Assembly: GCA_963730375.1 (NCBI GenBank)
Contig: CAVSRJ010000004.1
Location: forward strand, 1-64,000
Source: UBA6224 sp963730375
GTDB taxonomy: Bacteria > Patescibacteriota > Saccharimonadia > Saccharimonadales > UBA4665
Length of the DNA: 64,000 nt
Reading direction: 5' to 3'
Positions 25,947 through 33,637 of this stretch are shown in pieces. The notes beneath the pieces are model-generated. The model ran no database searches. It had not been told where the DNA came from and saw only the letters and a list, made by a program, of their open reading frames with translations. Each line of letters starts with the position of its first letter. Positions within the stretch are counted from its first letter, which is position 1. Both the position numbers and the translations under genes were made by a program.

Positions 25947-26387
25947 TTATTCCTCCTCCTTGTCATCTTCACTTGCCGGCACGTGGCAGTTGAACATCCA
26001 CTGCACGCCGTATTTGTCCACGCATTGGCCAAATATATCTCCCCATTCGCTCAATGCCGGCGCCCACATCTCCTGGCCGCCGTCCACGAATTTCTCATAG
26101 TAGCCGCGCAGCTGATCCTCGCTATCGCATTCGACGGTGAGTGAGTAGCCGTTGCCTCGCTCCAGACCCGCATCGTCGCTGATGATGTCGCTACCCAGGA
26201 AGTGTATATCGCCACTCTGAAAATCGGCGTGCATGATGCGCTCGCCCCATTCGGGATTCATTTGTGAGGCCATCGGGCTCTCCTTGACTAGCTGGATAGT
26301 GTAGTCGCCGCCAAATGCTGCCTGGTAAAATTCCAGCATTTCTCGGCCTTTGTCAGCAAAATTAATATACGGAACGATAGTCGCCAT
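25947..26387 (-). CDS. VOC-superfamily protein, PhnB-like
   Basis: A 146-residue glyoxalase-fold protein with IVPYINFADKGREMLEFYQ, ERIMHADFQSGDIHFLGSD and a C-terminal DKYGVQWMFNC typical of PhnB-like VOC proteins. It is the first gene of a pair with the following VOC gene, perhaps making a heterodimer or acting on related small molecules. The acidic tail (SEDDKEEE) is unusual. Function cannot be assigned from sequence. Confidence 0.9.
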   Translation of the reverse strand: MATIVPYINFADKGREMLEFYQAAFGGDYTIQLVKESPMASQMNPEWGERIMHADFQSGDIHFLGSDIISDDAGLERGNGYSLTVECDSEDQLRGYYEKFVDGGQEMWAPALSEWGDIFGQCVDKYGVQWMFNCHVPASEDDKEEE

Positions 26388-26455
26388 AGTCTGCTCTCCG
26401 ATTACGTAATGTAGTCATCTAAGCGCTTCGCTGGCACAGTTGTCAATCGAAACCT

Positions 26456-27883
26456 TTACCATAGGAAAATCAGAATGGAAACTTGGAGGTCGTTGCCGCT
26501 GGCGTCCTGGCTCAGAATGTGCAAAATCTGTACCACCATGACATCATAGCCGCCACTTTCGGGGTCGTCGGCGTGAGATTCGAGCTCGCGCAGTAGTGCG
26601 GCGTCTGTTGCCTCGGGTGACTGGGCTCGCATTTCGGTGACCAACTCGACTGTCTGCTCTATTTCATCTCGACTAAATCGTTCGAGCTGCTGGCGGTACT
26701 GCCAGTGCATTTTCAATAACATACTGGGTAGGCTGAACGGCAGCGGCTCCGGCGGGTTGTCCGATATCGCGCCGCCCAGCTGACGGAGCATTTGCTCGGC
26801 TTTAGCACGAGCTTGGTCGGCAGCTTGTGTCTCTATTTTTGATGCATCTTCTGCCTGCTGTGCTCGGCGGTGATGTTCATCCGCTTGGTACAAGAACTGG
26901 TCGGGATGGTCTACATCACGCTGCTCCTCGGCTACTATACGCTGAGCTCTCGCTACTGCAGCTTCTGAGTCTGCAATCCACTGTGGCAAGCGTGCGTCAA
27001 ACCGAGCCGCCATATCAAAACGTCGTCTGTCAGCTATATCTTGTTTTGTGGCAGAATCCAACCGGTGTGGATAGAAGGTTCGATACCCAGAGCGCGGCGT
27101 TTTCCCCTGCTCCAGTCGGTCGATATGCTCCAGCATAGCTTCGCCGGCGTCCGGGCTGGACGCGTGCTCGATGATATCCTCCATGCACTGTAGGGCCGCA
27201 TTCTTGCCCAGCTTGCGTGCGGCCAGTGCTCGTTTGAGCAGCTGATTATCGTAAGTAACGCGGAGCGCGTTCACGGCTATGATGGTGGAGGCAAACTGCA
27301 TGCCTTCGATGGCGATGGCAGCGTCCTCTTGCTGTCGCACCCAGACCTCGATACGGTCATCGTTCATGACATGCATGGCATGGCGAAGGTCGCTCGGCAG
27401 ACGCTGGGCGCTCAGAAAGTCGGCCGCATCACGCGGTCCGTCTTGTTTGGTTCTAACAACAAGTTGGTAGCGGAGTGCGTCCAGTAGCAGCACCTCGGGT
27501 ACGCCCCGCTCTCGGGTCGTTTCATCGGCAGCTTCGTACACGTTACGCACCACGTCGTAGTCCTGTAAGTACGTATAGCCTCGGTTACGAGCGTGCATGC
27601 GAGCGGTTATCCCGGCTGGATACCTGTCCATATTTTGCTGAATAGCACCACGGAATTCATCATGATTTCTTGGATACCAGACGGAGGCCTGCCACACTTC
27701 CTCCATGTATTCTTTGGCCAGTCCCTCAAGGTAGCGTGGGGCGGTTAGTCCTGCATTATCAGCCTGAGCCGGCCAGTCGATATCAAAGCGCGCCTGATAC
27801 GCCGTTACGACGTCAGCGCCGCACAACAGCTCATCAATAATGTGAGCGGTGGCTGGTTCATTAAGATTCTGCTCATTAATCAT
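26456..27883 (-). CDS. Large hypothetical protein (475 aa)
   Basis: The start at 27883 (MINEQNLNEP) is favoured by a TACAAT box at 27914-27919 and an AGGGA before the ATG; the longer frame to 27970 begins before that box. The product is soluble, helix-rich, charged, and contains coiled-coil-like stretches (AVARAQRIVAEEQRDV, RAQQAEDASKIETQAADQ). No known family or motif is recognised. It belongs to the lineage-specific set of unknowns in this region. Confidence 0.6.
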   Translation of the reverse strand: MINEQNLNEPATAHIIDELLCGADVVTAYQARFDIDWPAQADNAGLTAPRYLEGLAKEYMEEVWQASVWYPRNHDEFRGAIQQNMDRYPAGITARMHARNRGYTYLQDYDVVRNVYEAADETTRERGVPEVLLLDALRYQLVVRTKQDGPRDAADFLSAQRLPSDLRHAMHVMNDDRIEVWVRQQEDAAIAIEGMQFASTIIAVNALRVTYDNQLLKRALAARKLGKNAALQCMEDIIEHASSPDAGEAMLEHIDRLEQGKTPRSGYRTFYPHRLDSATKQDIADRRRFDMAARFDARLPQWIADSEAAVARAQRIVAEEQRDVDHPDQFLYQADEHHRRAQQAEDASKIETQAADQARAKAEQMLRQLGGAISDNPPEPLPFSLPSMLLKMHWQYRQQLERFSRDEIEQTVELVTEMRAQSPEATDAALLRELESHADDPESGGYDVMVVQILHILSQDASGNDLQVSILIFLW

Positions 27884-28060
27884 ATTGTTTCCCTGCCCAC
27901 CGTTGGATGGATGTATTGTAGCACCATTAGGGTTGCTATTTTTGTGGTTCTCCGACCATATATCTGTCACTCAATCATAAATGAGTGTAATAAATCTGAC
28001 ATCGCGGATGATGAGCAGCCCGTATAGTCTGTCTATTATTGGTAATACAGGAGATACAAC

Positions 28061-28207
28061 ATGCTTTGGACAATAATTGCTGTGCTCGTGGTACTATGGT
28101 TACTCGGATTTCTCGCGCACGTCGGAGGAGGCTTAATTCATATTTTGCTGGTCATCGCATTGATCGTGCTCATCTACAACTTTGTAGCCGGCAATCGCCG
28201 AGTCTAA
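28061..28207 (+). CDS. lmo0937-family small membrane protein
   Basis: A 48-residue protein with two helices and the family pattern: MLWTIIAVLVVLWLLGFLAH, then VGGGLIHILLVIALIVLIY and a short basic end (GNRRV). An AGGAG lies 7 nt before the ATG. Such proteins are widespread in bacteria, but their role is unknown. It is too short for many gene finders. Confidence 0.85.
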   Translation: MLWTIIAVLVVLWLLGFLAHVGGGLIHILLVIALIVLIYNFVAGNRRV

Positions 28208-28228
28208 CGAAACCCAAGAACGTCGAAA

Positions 28229-28262
28229 CACACATGCCCTAATCTGGACGTGTGTGCGTTTT
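28229..28262 (+). terminator. Possible terminator after lmo0937-like gene
   Basis: CACACA/TGTGTG stem with a 16-nt loop is followed by CGTTTT. The stem is short, so this is tentative. Confidence 0.35.
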
Positions 28263-28430
28263 GGCGAGCAGCGTGAGGCAACGAATCCTGTGCGCCAGGG
28301 TGCGTATGTCCTACGCAGCCGCGTTATTTTGCCAGCGACAAGTACTGTCGAATTTCAGGCTGCAATATATTGCAAATGGGAGTACTCTGTGCCTGCGTGA
28401 GCAACAATCTAAGCAGACAGGAGTACAATC

Positions 28431-28682
28431 ATGGATATATTTGCAACAACTATTCTGGGATACACATTCAGCGCCTTATTACTGATACCGTTTATTTTCG
28501 TCTGGGTGCTCATCGCCTTGCTCCCGGCAAATATTGCCAGTAACAAGGGTCATAGCTTCTGGGGGTGGTTCCTGTTGAGTCTCTTTTTCTGGTGGATAAC
28601 CCTATTTGTCGTCTTGCTGATGCCCAACCGGACACAGCCGGCTGCTGCCTCGCCTGCTGCCACATCGACAGACGAACCGTAG
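28431..28682 (+). CDS. Small two-to-three-helix membrane protein
   Basis: The 83-residue protein has two hydrophobic blocks (ILGYTFSALLLIPFIFVWVL and HSFWGWFLLSLFFWWITLFV) and a Pro/Ala/Thr-rich tail. AGGAG is 7 nt before the ATG. The second block, KGHSFWGWFLLSLFF, resembles the KGRSFWGWFLLG motif found in small phage superinfection-immunity-like and related membrane proteins, but this is only a resemblance. It stands alone between two unrelated genes. Confidence 0.7.
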   Translation: MDIFATTILGYTFSALLLIPFIFVWVLIALLPANIASNKGHSFWGWFLLSLFFWWITLFVVLLMPNRTQPAAASPAATSTDEP

Positions 28683-28754
28683 TAGCGACGCTAACGAGCT
28701 GTGGGTATCGCAGACAGCACTGCACAATACCGGCAATTTTTTGCGGACTGGTTT

Positions 28755-29660
28755 TTAGTTCATTTCATCGACAGCAGCGACGACTTGCTGGTATTGTGCG
28801 GTGGATAATTGGTTCGGATCCCAGCCTCGTTCCATACAGGCCACTGCAAAGCGGTCGGCATGGGATTGCATTTTCGTCAGGTGTGGAGAATCCGACACTT
28901 TTGCATCTTCGACGACCACTAGCTCACCGATATGTTGCGCGTCCATTTCGCGCAGAGTTTCCTCGCCCCAGAATCTCCTGATTCCTTCGCGGATGAAGAC
29001 ACGCGTCGCCTTCTGGGCCAGTGCCACACGGGTTTCTAACTCGCTGGTATATGCAGCATCATCCGACTCCTGCATCAACTGGGTTTTGAGTGCTTGGGTT
29101 GACTGTTCAAAGAAATTCCACTGCTCTTCAACATAACTTTGGGGGGAGTACATGTGGCGTGTCATCTCCTCAAATAATTCATCGGTCGCAAAGACTTGCT
29201 CTGCTGCGACTCCGCGCTCTGCGGCAACCTCCCTCGCTGCGGCAACTTCCCGTTGCAATAGTTCGCCGAGATCCATTTCTTCGCCCACTGTATCAAACAT
29301 GGCATCAACCTGTGTGGTAACCTGGCTTCTCATTAGAGCCATCATGAGCTCGTTTGGTTCGTGGTTGACGGAAATAAGGTACTGTTCGAGCATCGAATCA
29401 TCCAGCATGTCATATGCGGACTGACGATAATCGGATGGCGAACCGGATTCGGGATCATCAATATGTCGCAGTAACGCTACCGTGAAGCCAGTCTGCACAG
29501 ACTGTACGATGTCGGTTGATGGTAATGGTTCGAGTGGCATAACTCGCTCGAGCTGCGCGCGCGTCCATAGTAGTTCGGTCACCTTTCGGCTAGAAACCGC
29601 TGCAGCCAACGACAACAGTTCTTCTTGGCGTCCGTCGTACTGTTCTGCAGGCTCTGTCAT
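28755..29660 (-). CDS. Hypothetical protein (301 aa)
   Basis: A soluble, acidic, helix-rich protein with a coiled-coil stretch (LGELLQREVAAAREVAAERG). No family recognised. A TATAAT box lies 8 nt before the ATG without a Shine-Dalgarno, so the message is probably leaderless. Overall character (length, acidity, isolated position) is like other unknowns of this window. Confidence 0.6.
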   Translation of the reverse strand: MTEPAEQYDGRQEELLSLAAAVSSRKVTELLWTRAQLERVMPLEPLPSTDIVQSVQTGFTVALLRHIDDPESGSPSDYRQSAYDMLDDSMLEQYLISVNHEPNELMMALMRSQVTTQVDAMFDTVGEEMDLGELLQREVAAAREVAAERGVAAEQVFATDELFEEMTRHMYSPQSYVEEQWNFFEQSTQALKTQLMQESDDAAYTSELETRVALAQKATRVFIREGIRRFWGEETLREMDAQHIGELVVVEDAKVSDSPHLTKMQSHADRFAVACMERGWDPNQLSTAQYQQVVAAVDEMN

Positions 29661-29882
29661 GGGGCATGATTATACAACCCTGTTGCATAAAAGTACACAA
29701 TATACCATTTTACTTTGTGCTCACGAGCATGTTCTGTGGCTTTTGGAGGGGAATGACTTGTTGTATAGTGATATGTAGCATATAAGTCCGCACCTTATGC
29801 AAGCCCGTCCCGGGGAACACCTTGCCAGCGGCACTGCAGCAGATTTCGGGGACTTTTATTAACAATAATAGGAGTTCTGACG

Positions 29883-30044
29883 ATGTCAAAGATGACAAAA
29901 GATGAACAGTTAGACTGGTACGAGCGCTCGCACAAGAATTGGCGTTCGTGGGGTAGCTGGTTCAGCTGGGGTTCACCTGTCGGGCTCGGTCTGTTTTTCA
30001 TCGAAACAGCCGCCGCCATCTGGATCCTCACCCAGGCGTTCTAA
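29883..30044 (+). CDS. 53-aa small membrane-associated protein
   Basis: A short frame encodes MSKMTKDEQLDWYERSHKNW followed by a Trp/Gly-rich region and a C-terminal helix (LGLFFIETAAAIWILTQAF). AGGAG lies 7 nt before the ATG and a perfect terminator follows 5 bp after the stop, so it is a real, separately transcribed gene. A long leader of about 100 nt precedes it. No family recognised. Confidence 0.7.
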   Translation: MSKMTKDEQLDWYERSHKNWRSWGSWFSWGSPVGLGLFFIETAAAIWILTQAF

Positions 30045-30048
30045 CCAT

Positions 30049-30077
30049 AAAACAGCACCCTTCCCGGGTGCTGTTTT
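30049..30077 (+). terminator. Strong intrinsic terminator
   Basis: A perfect 12-bp stem AAAACAGCACCC/GGGTGCTGTTTT with a short loop; the closing A/T pairs make it bidirectional. Confidence 0.9.
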
Positions 30078-30188
30078 AGTTCCAGTCTGTGATGATGAGT
30101 CCTTTGCTGTCGCTAAAGATTCACCGCATATTGTCGCAAATAAGAAACAATGTCATAATGTTGTGATAAAATCGAGCCCCTGAGTGAT

Positions 30189-31183
30189 ATGAGAAGCGTG
30201 TACAAAGATATTGAAATCATGTATTGCCACAATGGGGCACCCATTGAGCTAGATAGCGAAGATCGGCGTCAAAAATGGGAAGGTGCAGCACGTGCTGCTA
30301 ATGACCAGTGGAAAGAGGCGGCAAAAAACGAAGCTCGGATACTTTCGACAGGCCAGGTCGATAAACCGGATTGGTTTCGAAGTGCTGAACGTTCTGCGCG
30401 AAAGTTTGTGCGAGGCTTGGGGCTGGAAGCGTGCCGAGGTGTGCAAGTAAGTCTGATTGATATATCTACTCCAGAACTTCAGGAGGCATCACGACTCGAC
30501 ATGGAATGGGATGCATTTCACTCGCGAAATTTCGGGGTGGTTGTTCGAGATAAGGCCGCTCAGGCAGTCTATGAGAAATCCGGACGCGTCGGTATCGGTC
30601 AGTGGTTGTCGCACGAACTAACACATGCTGCACAAATGAGTGGGCCCGCGCTTTATACGAATTTCGTTGATGGAACGTGGCGTGACCACTACAGGACTGG
30701 CTTGTCGTTAATGGATGCCGATGACATGTACGGGCAGTTTTTCACAGAGGCTATCGCCGAGTATAACGCAGGCCTTTATGCTCGTAGAGCTGCCCAGGCC
30801 GATGAACCGTTGGCTTCGGTGGACGCACTGTCGACTTCTGAATTACCTGAGCACTATACGCTCGCTGCGATTAAAAAAAGTGAACCCGGAGTCAACGGTC
30901 CAGATGGCTGGGCAATCGAACTGGTTGCGGCATGGCACGAGCAAATGACTCCCGGCGGCGCGGCCGCATTTATGGGTCACGCGTACGATACATACAGCAT
31001 CGATGCAGACCGTCGGTTGGCGGGACATCGCGGGTTTCGCTCGCAGCCTTGATAGCCATACAACCTGGCCTGTATAAAGACCTTAGGGATTTACCGTACG
31101 GCCGTGAGCATTTTTTGCGAGGACTGGAGCTCGTCCGGTCAGCAGTTGGTGTGGATATCCCAAGCGCCGAACAAGTAGCGTAA
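30189..31183 (+). pseudogene. HExxH metalloprotease-like protein, frameshifted end
   Basis: The first 275 residues are uninterrupted and hold WLSHELTHAAQ (HExxH, about residues 139-143) and downstream FFTEAIAEYNAG, whose Glu could be the third zinc ligand. That makes a gluzincin-type peptidase plausible. Near 31020 the coding signal shifts to another frame (TSRVSLAALIAIQPGLYK to GVDIPSAEQVA), ending at 31183; the written frame stops at 31052. No signal peptide is visible, so the enzyme would be cytoplasmic. A GATAAAAT box precedes the ATG by about 20 nt. It may be a real frameshift or an assembly error. Confidence 0.6.
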
Positions 31184-31190
31184 AACTTTT

Positions 31191-31265
31191 TTACTGCCAA
31201 TCCTTGATCACAAGTTCTTTGCCGCGGCGGGTGACTACGACTTTTTGCTTCTTTTGCCAGCCGAG
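31191..31265 (-). pseudogene. C-terminal fragment of AbrB-like gene
   Basis: Reverse-strand translation gives LGWQKKQKVVVTRRGKEL followed by VIKDWQ and a stop, almost identical to the matching part of the AbrB-like gene at 31726-31944. Only the C-terminal 24 codons remain. It is the remnant of a third copy or of a partial duplication. Confidence 0.8.
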
Positions 31266-31295
31266 ATATGTCAGTACTGGACGATACTATCTGCG

Positions 31296-31694
31296 TTAGG
31301 CCGTAGGCACTTGTCGGACACCCAGCTGGTCCCAAAAAGTTGGCTCGGCACCGTCTACTACCTGGCCATACACCGAGCCAGGGCCAACGTACGGGAATGT
31401 TTCCTGCTCTGCTAGGGTGGCATCAAAAAACGCTGCCAGGCGGCCTGCGTAATCACGAAGTACTCTGTCATCGCGTAGCTCTGGCGCCATCTCAGTGTCA
31501 AAGCCAATCGACATAGAGCCATCGGCGTACCACTCCATTTTTGTTATTCCGTGCAGGACGCTCGCGCCGTGACCATGCACTGTTGGCATAGCTTCTACAT
31601 AATTGTCAGGCAGATTATTGCCAGGCTTGATGCCAACGTATCGAAATCCATCGGTGGCCGCTACTACCATCCTTCTGTTTGGCGCTTCGCTCAT
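31296..31694 (-). CDS. Hypothetical protein (132 aa)
   Basis: A soluble 132-residue protein with an AGGAGGAG before the ATG, one of the best ribosome sites in the window. It contains a compact alpha/beta-like sequence (KMEWYADGSMSIGFDTEM) and no known motif. It lies between the AbrB-like gene and the AbrB fragment on the same strand, and may be cotranscribed with the former and under its control. Confidence 0.65.
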   Translation of the reverse strand: MSEAPNRRMVVAATDGFRYVGIKPGNNLPDNYVEAMPTVHGHGASVLHGITKMEWYADGSMSIGFDTEMAPELRDDRVLRDYAGRLAAFFDATLAEQETFPYVGPGSVYGQVVDGAEPTFWDQLGVRQVPTA

Positions 31695-31725
31695 GTGTCT
31701 CTCCTCCTAGTTTGGAAAGTATTAT

Positions 31726-31944
31726 TTATCCAATTCTTGCATTTAGCAAGCATGAGCCAGATACGCTACTGCCATCTTTGATGATGAGTTCTTTGCCGCG
31801 GCGGGTTACGACGACTTTTTGCTTCTTTTGCCAGCCTAGTTCGGCGATGAGTTCTTTTGGTAGGGTTACCATGTAGCTCTGTCCGTTTTCGCCGGTTCGT
31901 TGCAGTTTTCGTACGTTTTTGTCACTAAGGTCTGCTCTGCCCAT
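31726..31944 (-). CDS. SpoVT/AbrB-like DNA-binding protein
   Basis: The 72-residue protein has the swapped-hairpin AbrB core: VRKLQRTGENGQSYMVTLPK, ELIAELGWQKKQKVVVTRRG, KELIIKD. Such small proteins are transition-state regulators or antitoxins that bind palindromic DNA as dimers. An AGGGG lies 9 nt before the ATG, and a 26-bp perfect palindrome lies 27 bp upstream over the likely promoter, so it probably represses itself. Partial copies of this gene lie on both sides. No partner toxin is recognisable. Confidence 0.88.
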   Translation of the reverse strand: MGRADLSDKNVRKLQRTGENGQSYMVTLPKELIAELGWQKKQKVVVTRRGKELIIKDGSSVSGSCLLNARIG

Positions 31945-31971
31945 GGTGTGATTCCCCTCTGTTATATTACG

Positions 31972-31997
31972 GACTTATATAATTAATTATATAAGTC
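31972..31997. promoter_or_regulatory. 26-bp perfect palindrome, AbrB operator
   Basis: GACTTATATAATT and its exact complement meet in the middle. It contains TATAAT and lies 27 bp before the AbrB-like gene. A nearly identical 24-bp palindrome at 32557-32580 sits at the same distance before an AbrB relic. Autoregulatory operator is the simplest reading. Confidence 0.8.
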
Positions 31998-32024
31998 GGC
32001 GCAACAGTTGTCTGGGTTGTTTGC

Positions 32025-32441
32025 CTAGGCGGTTTGTTGTGTTTCGGGCGCTCTGGCGCGCGTCGCTTCTTGTAGTAGTTGGGCAAGCTCTTCGCTGGCG
32101 TGGGGGTCACGTAGTATGCCGCCTAGCGTCATCTCTCCCAGATGCGAAGCAGCTTCGGGACGAGCTAAGACTTCCGCTGCTACCTCGCTCTCGGTGAATA
32201 ATTCATACGGATGACAGCCAGTAATTGCCGTTGTGCCGATGGGTGGTGTCTCTGGGTCCTCCCAACGTTGTATTCCCGCCAGGCCAGTGCCGTATGAGAC
32301 AGGCTCTGCCCATACACTTGCCTTCTTTGTGATAGGGTCACCACTCTGGGGGAATAAGTGATTTTCTCCCTCGGCCAGGTAAACTACGTCACCTTGCCGT
32401 AATCTTGTGTACAATGCGCTATCCAATGATTTTTCTGCCAT
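32025..32441 (-). CDS. Unrecognised family (ELFTESEVA), paralogue A
   Basis: A 138-residue soluble protein paralogous to the gene at 33158. Shared blocks are GDVVYLAEG, ITKKASVW, ELFTESEVAAE, SHLGEMTLGGILRD and ELAQLLQEA. The N-terminal half looks like a small beta domain and the C-terminal half helical. A TTTAAT box lies 6 nt before the ATG without ribosome site. I know no family with this signature. It is followed on the same strand by palindrome and AbrB-like gene, an order repeated in the neighbouring copy. Confidence 0.72.
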   Translation of the reverse strand: MAEKSLDSALYTRLRQGDVVYLAEGENHLFPQSGDPITKKASVWAEPVSYGTGLAGIQRWEDPETPPIGTTAITGCHPYELFTESEVAAEVLARPEAASHLGEMTLGGILRDPHASEELAQLLQEATRARAPETQQTA

Positions 32442-32453
32442 TTCATTATTAAA

Positions 32454-32531
32454 TCACGAACTAGGCAACATCACAACGTTGGTGCGTTGTAGCTTGCGGA
32501 CGTGTTGGTCGCCGGTTTTTCGTAATGCCAT
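32454..32531 (-). pseudogene. N-terminal relic of a second AbrB-like gene
   Basis: Twenty-five codons starting MALRKTGDQHVRKLQRT match the start of the AbrB-like gene at 31944 (VRKLQRTGENG), then jump to VVMLPSS and stop. The rest of the gene is missing. A palindromic operator lies 25 bp upstream, as in the intact copy. Confidence 0.75.
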
Positions 32532-32556
32532 CTGTTAATTCCCCCTGCTGTTACGA

Positions 32557-32580
32557 ACTTATATAATCGATTATATAAGT
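32557..32580. promoter_or_regulatory. 24-bp perfect palindrome, second AbrB operator
   Basis: ACTTATATAATC and its complement, the same half-site as in the 31972-31997 palindrome apart from the two central bases. It precedes the AbrB relic by 25 bp. Confidence 0.8.
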
Positions 32581-32623
32581 CTATGCAATGCATGACGAGT
32601 CAGCTGTAGTATCCCGCGCAATG

Positions 32624-33103
32624 TTATGAGGGGTCGGGGGGTGTGTCAAAGTCGGGGACGGTGTCGGGTATCTCTGGCCTGCCTTCGGCAAAGTAGCGAA
32701 TGGCTTGGTGGACATAACGTCCTCTGTGCTGAATGCCGCATAACTCAGCAGCACGCTCTGCTCGCGCCGCTTCCTGCTTGCCGACTATCAGAATCATAAA
32801 ACCCTGCCCCCACGCATCCGCCTCGAACAAATCCAACATTTCCACGCGAGTCGGCTCAGACGACTCGACGATATTTTTTGTCTCATCATCAGGCTGCTCG
32901 AGCAGTAGATACTCAAAGTCACTGTCGTCTGGCGCAATCACAACCTCATCGAGAATTTTGCTAGTAACCAGCTGCAAGGCGTGCCGCATTACATCCTCAT
33001 CGCTCCTGAATCGCAGTTCGGTGCGCCGACTGTCTATTTGCCTCATCAACTCATCATCAATCGGTACTGCTATGCCTTCGGCTCCGTTGCTAGAATATGC
33101 CAT
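32624..33103 (-). CDS. Unrecognised family (AAELCGI), paralogue 1
   Basis: A 159-residue soluble protein related to the gene at 45360 on the other side of the restriction locus. Conserved are PIDDELMRQIDSRR, a helical DEDVMRHALQLV, DSDFEYLLLEQP, RVEMLDLFEADAWGQGF and AAELCGIQHRGRYVHQAIRY. The two helical ends look like ribbon-helix-helix pieces, so DNA binding is possible but unproven. A TATAGT box lies 9 nt before the ATG. It sits between the two ELFTESEVA-family genes. Confidence 0.7.
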   Translation of the reverse strand: MAYSSNGAEGIAVPIDDELMRQIDSRRTELRFRSDEDVMRHALQLVTSKILDEVVIAPDDSDFEYLLLEQPDDETKNIVESSEPTRVEMLDLFEADAWGQGFMILIVGKQEAARAERAAELCGIQHRGRYVHQAIRYFAEGRPEIPDTVPDFDTPPDPS

Positions 33104-33157
33104 AATGACGATACTATAACCGAATAGTTACAAATTGCAAATGGCATCGCATGTGGT

Positions 33158-33571
33158 CTAGCTGGGCTGTGGGGGTGTGGTGGCGCGGTCCTGGATGGCG
33201 GCCTGCAATAGTTCGGCCAATTCTCTGTTGGTTGATACGTCCATGAGGATGCTACGCAGACTCATTTCACCCAGGTGTTCGTGCGTAGCCTGGCGGCTCT
33301 CGATTTCGTCGGCCACCTCTGATTCGGTGAACAGTTCGCTGGCGTCAAAGACCGTGCTGATGCCAGCTCTGACCGGTGGTGAATACAAGTTCACCCAGCG
33401 TTTGACCACCACGTAGTGAGCGCCGTTCTGGCAATCCTGGATCACGGTGGCTTTTTTGGTCAGCAGGCGCCCCTGGTCGGGGCGGTGAGGGTCATGCCCC
33501 TCTACCAAATAGACAACGTCGCCCGTCGCCAGCCTGTCGTCATAATATCTCTGTTGCACTCGCTCCGTCAT
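33158..33571 (-). CDS. Unrecognised family (ELFTESEVA), paralogue B
   Basis: A 137-residue protein paralogous to the one at 32025: GDVVYLVEG, LTKKATVI, ELFTESEVADE, EHLGEMSLRSILMD and ELAELLQAA. The spacing of these blocks is the same, the rest differs, so the duplication is old. TTAAAT lies 6 nt before the ATG, as in the sister gene. It is next to the decayed hsdR end. Function unknown. Confidence 0.72.
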   Translation of the reverse strand: MTERVQQRYYDDRLATGDVVYLVEGHDPHRPDQGRLLTKKATVIQDCQNGAHYVVVKRWVNLYSPPVRAGISTVFDASELFTESEVADEIESRQATHEHLGEMSLRSILMDVSTNRELAELLQAAIQDRATTPPQPS

Positions 33572-33637
33572 GGCGATATTTAATCATGAACCACCCCTGC
33601 GCGAAACATCTGCTCGCTAGAGTTTGCGGGTGTGAAA

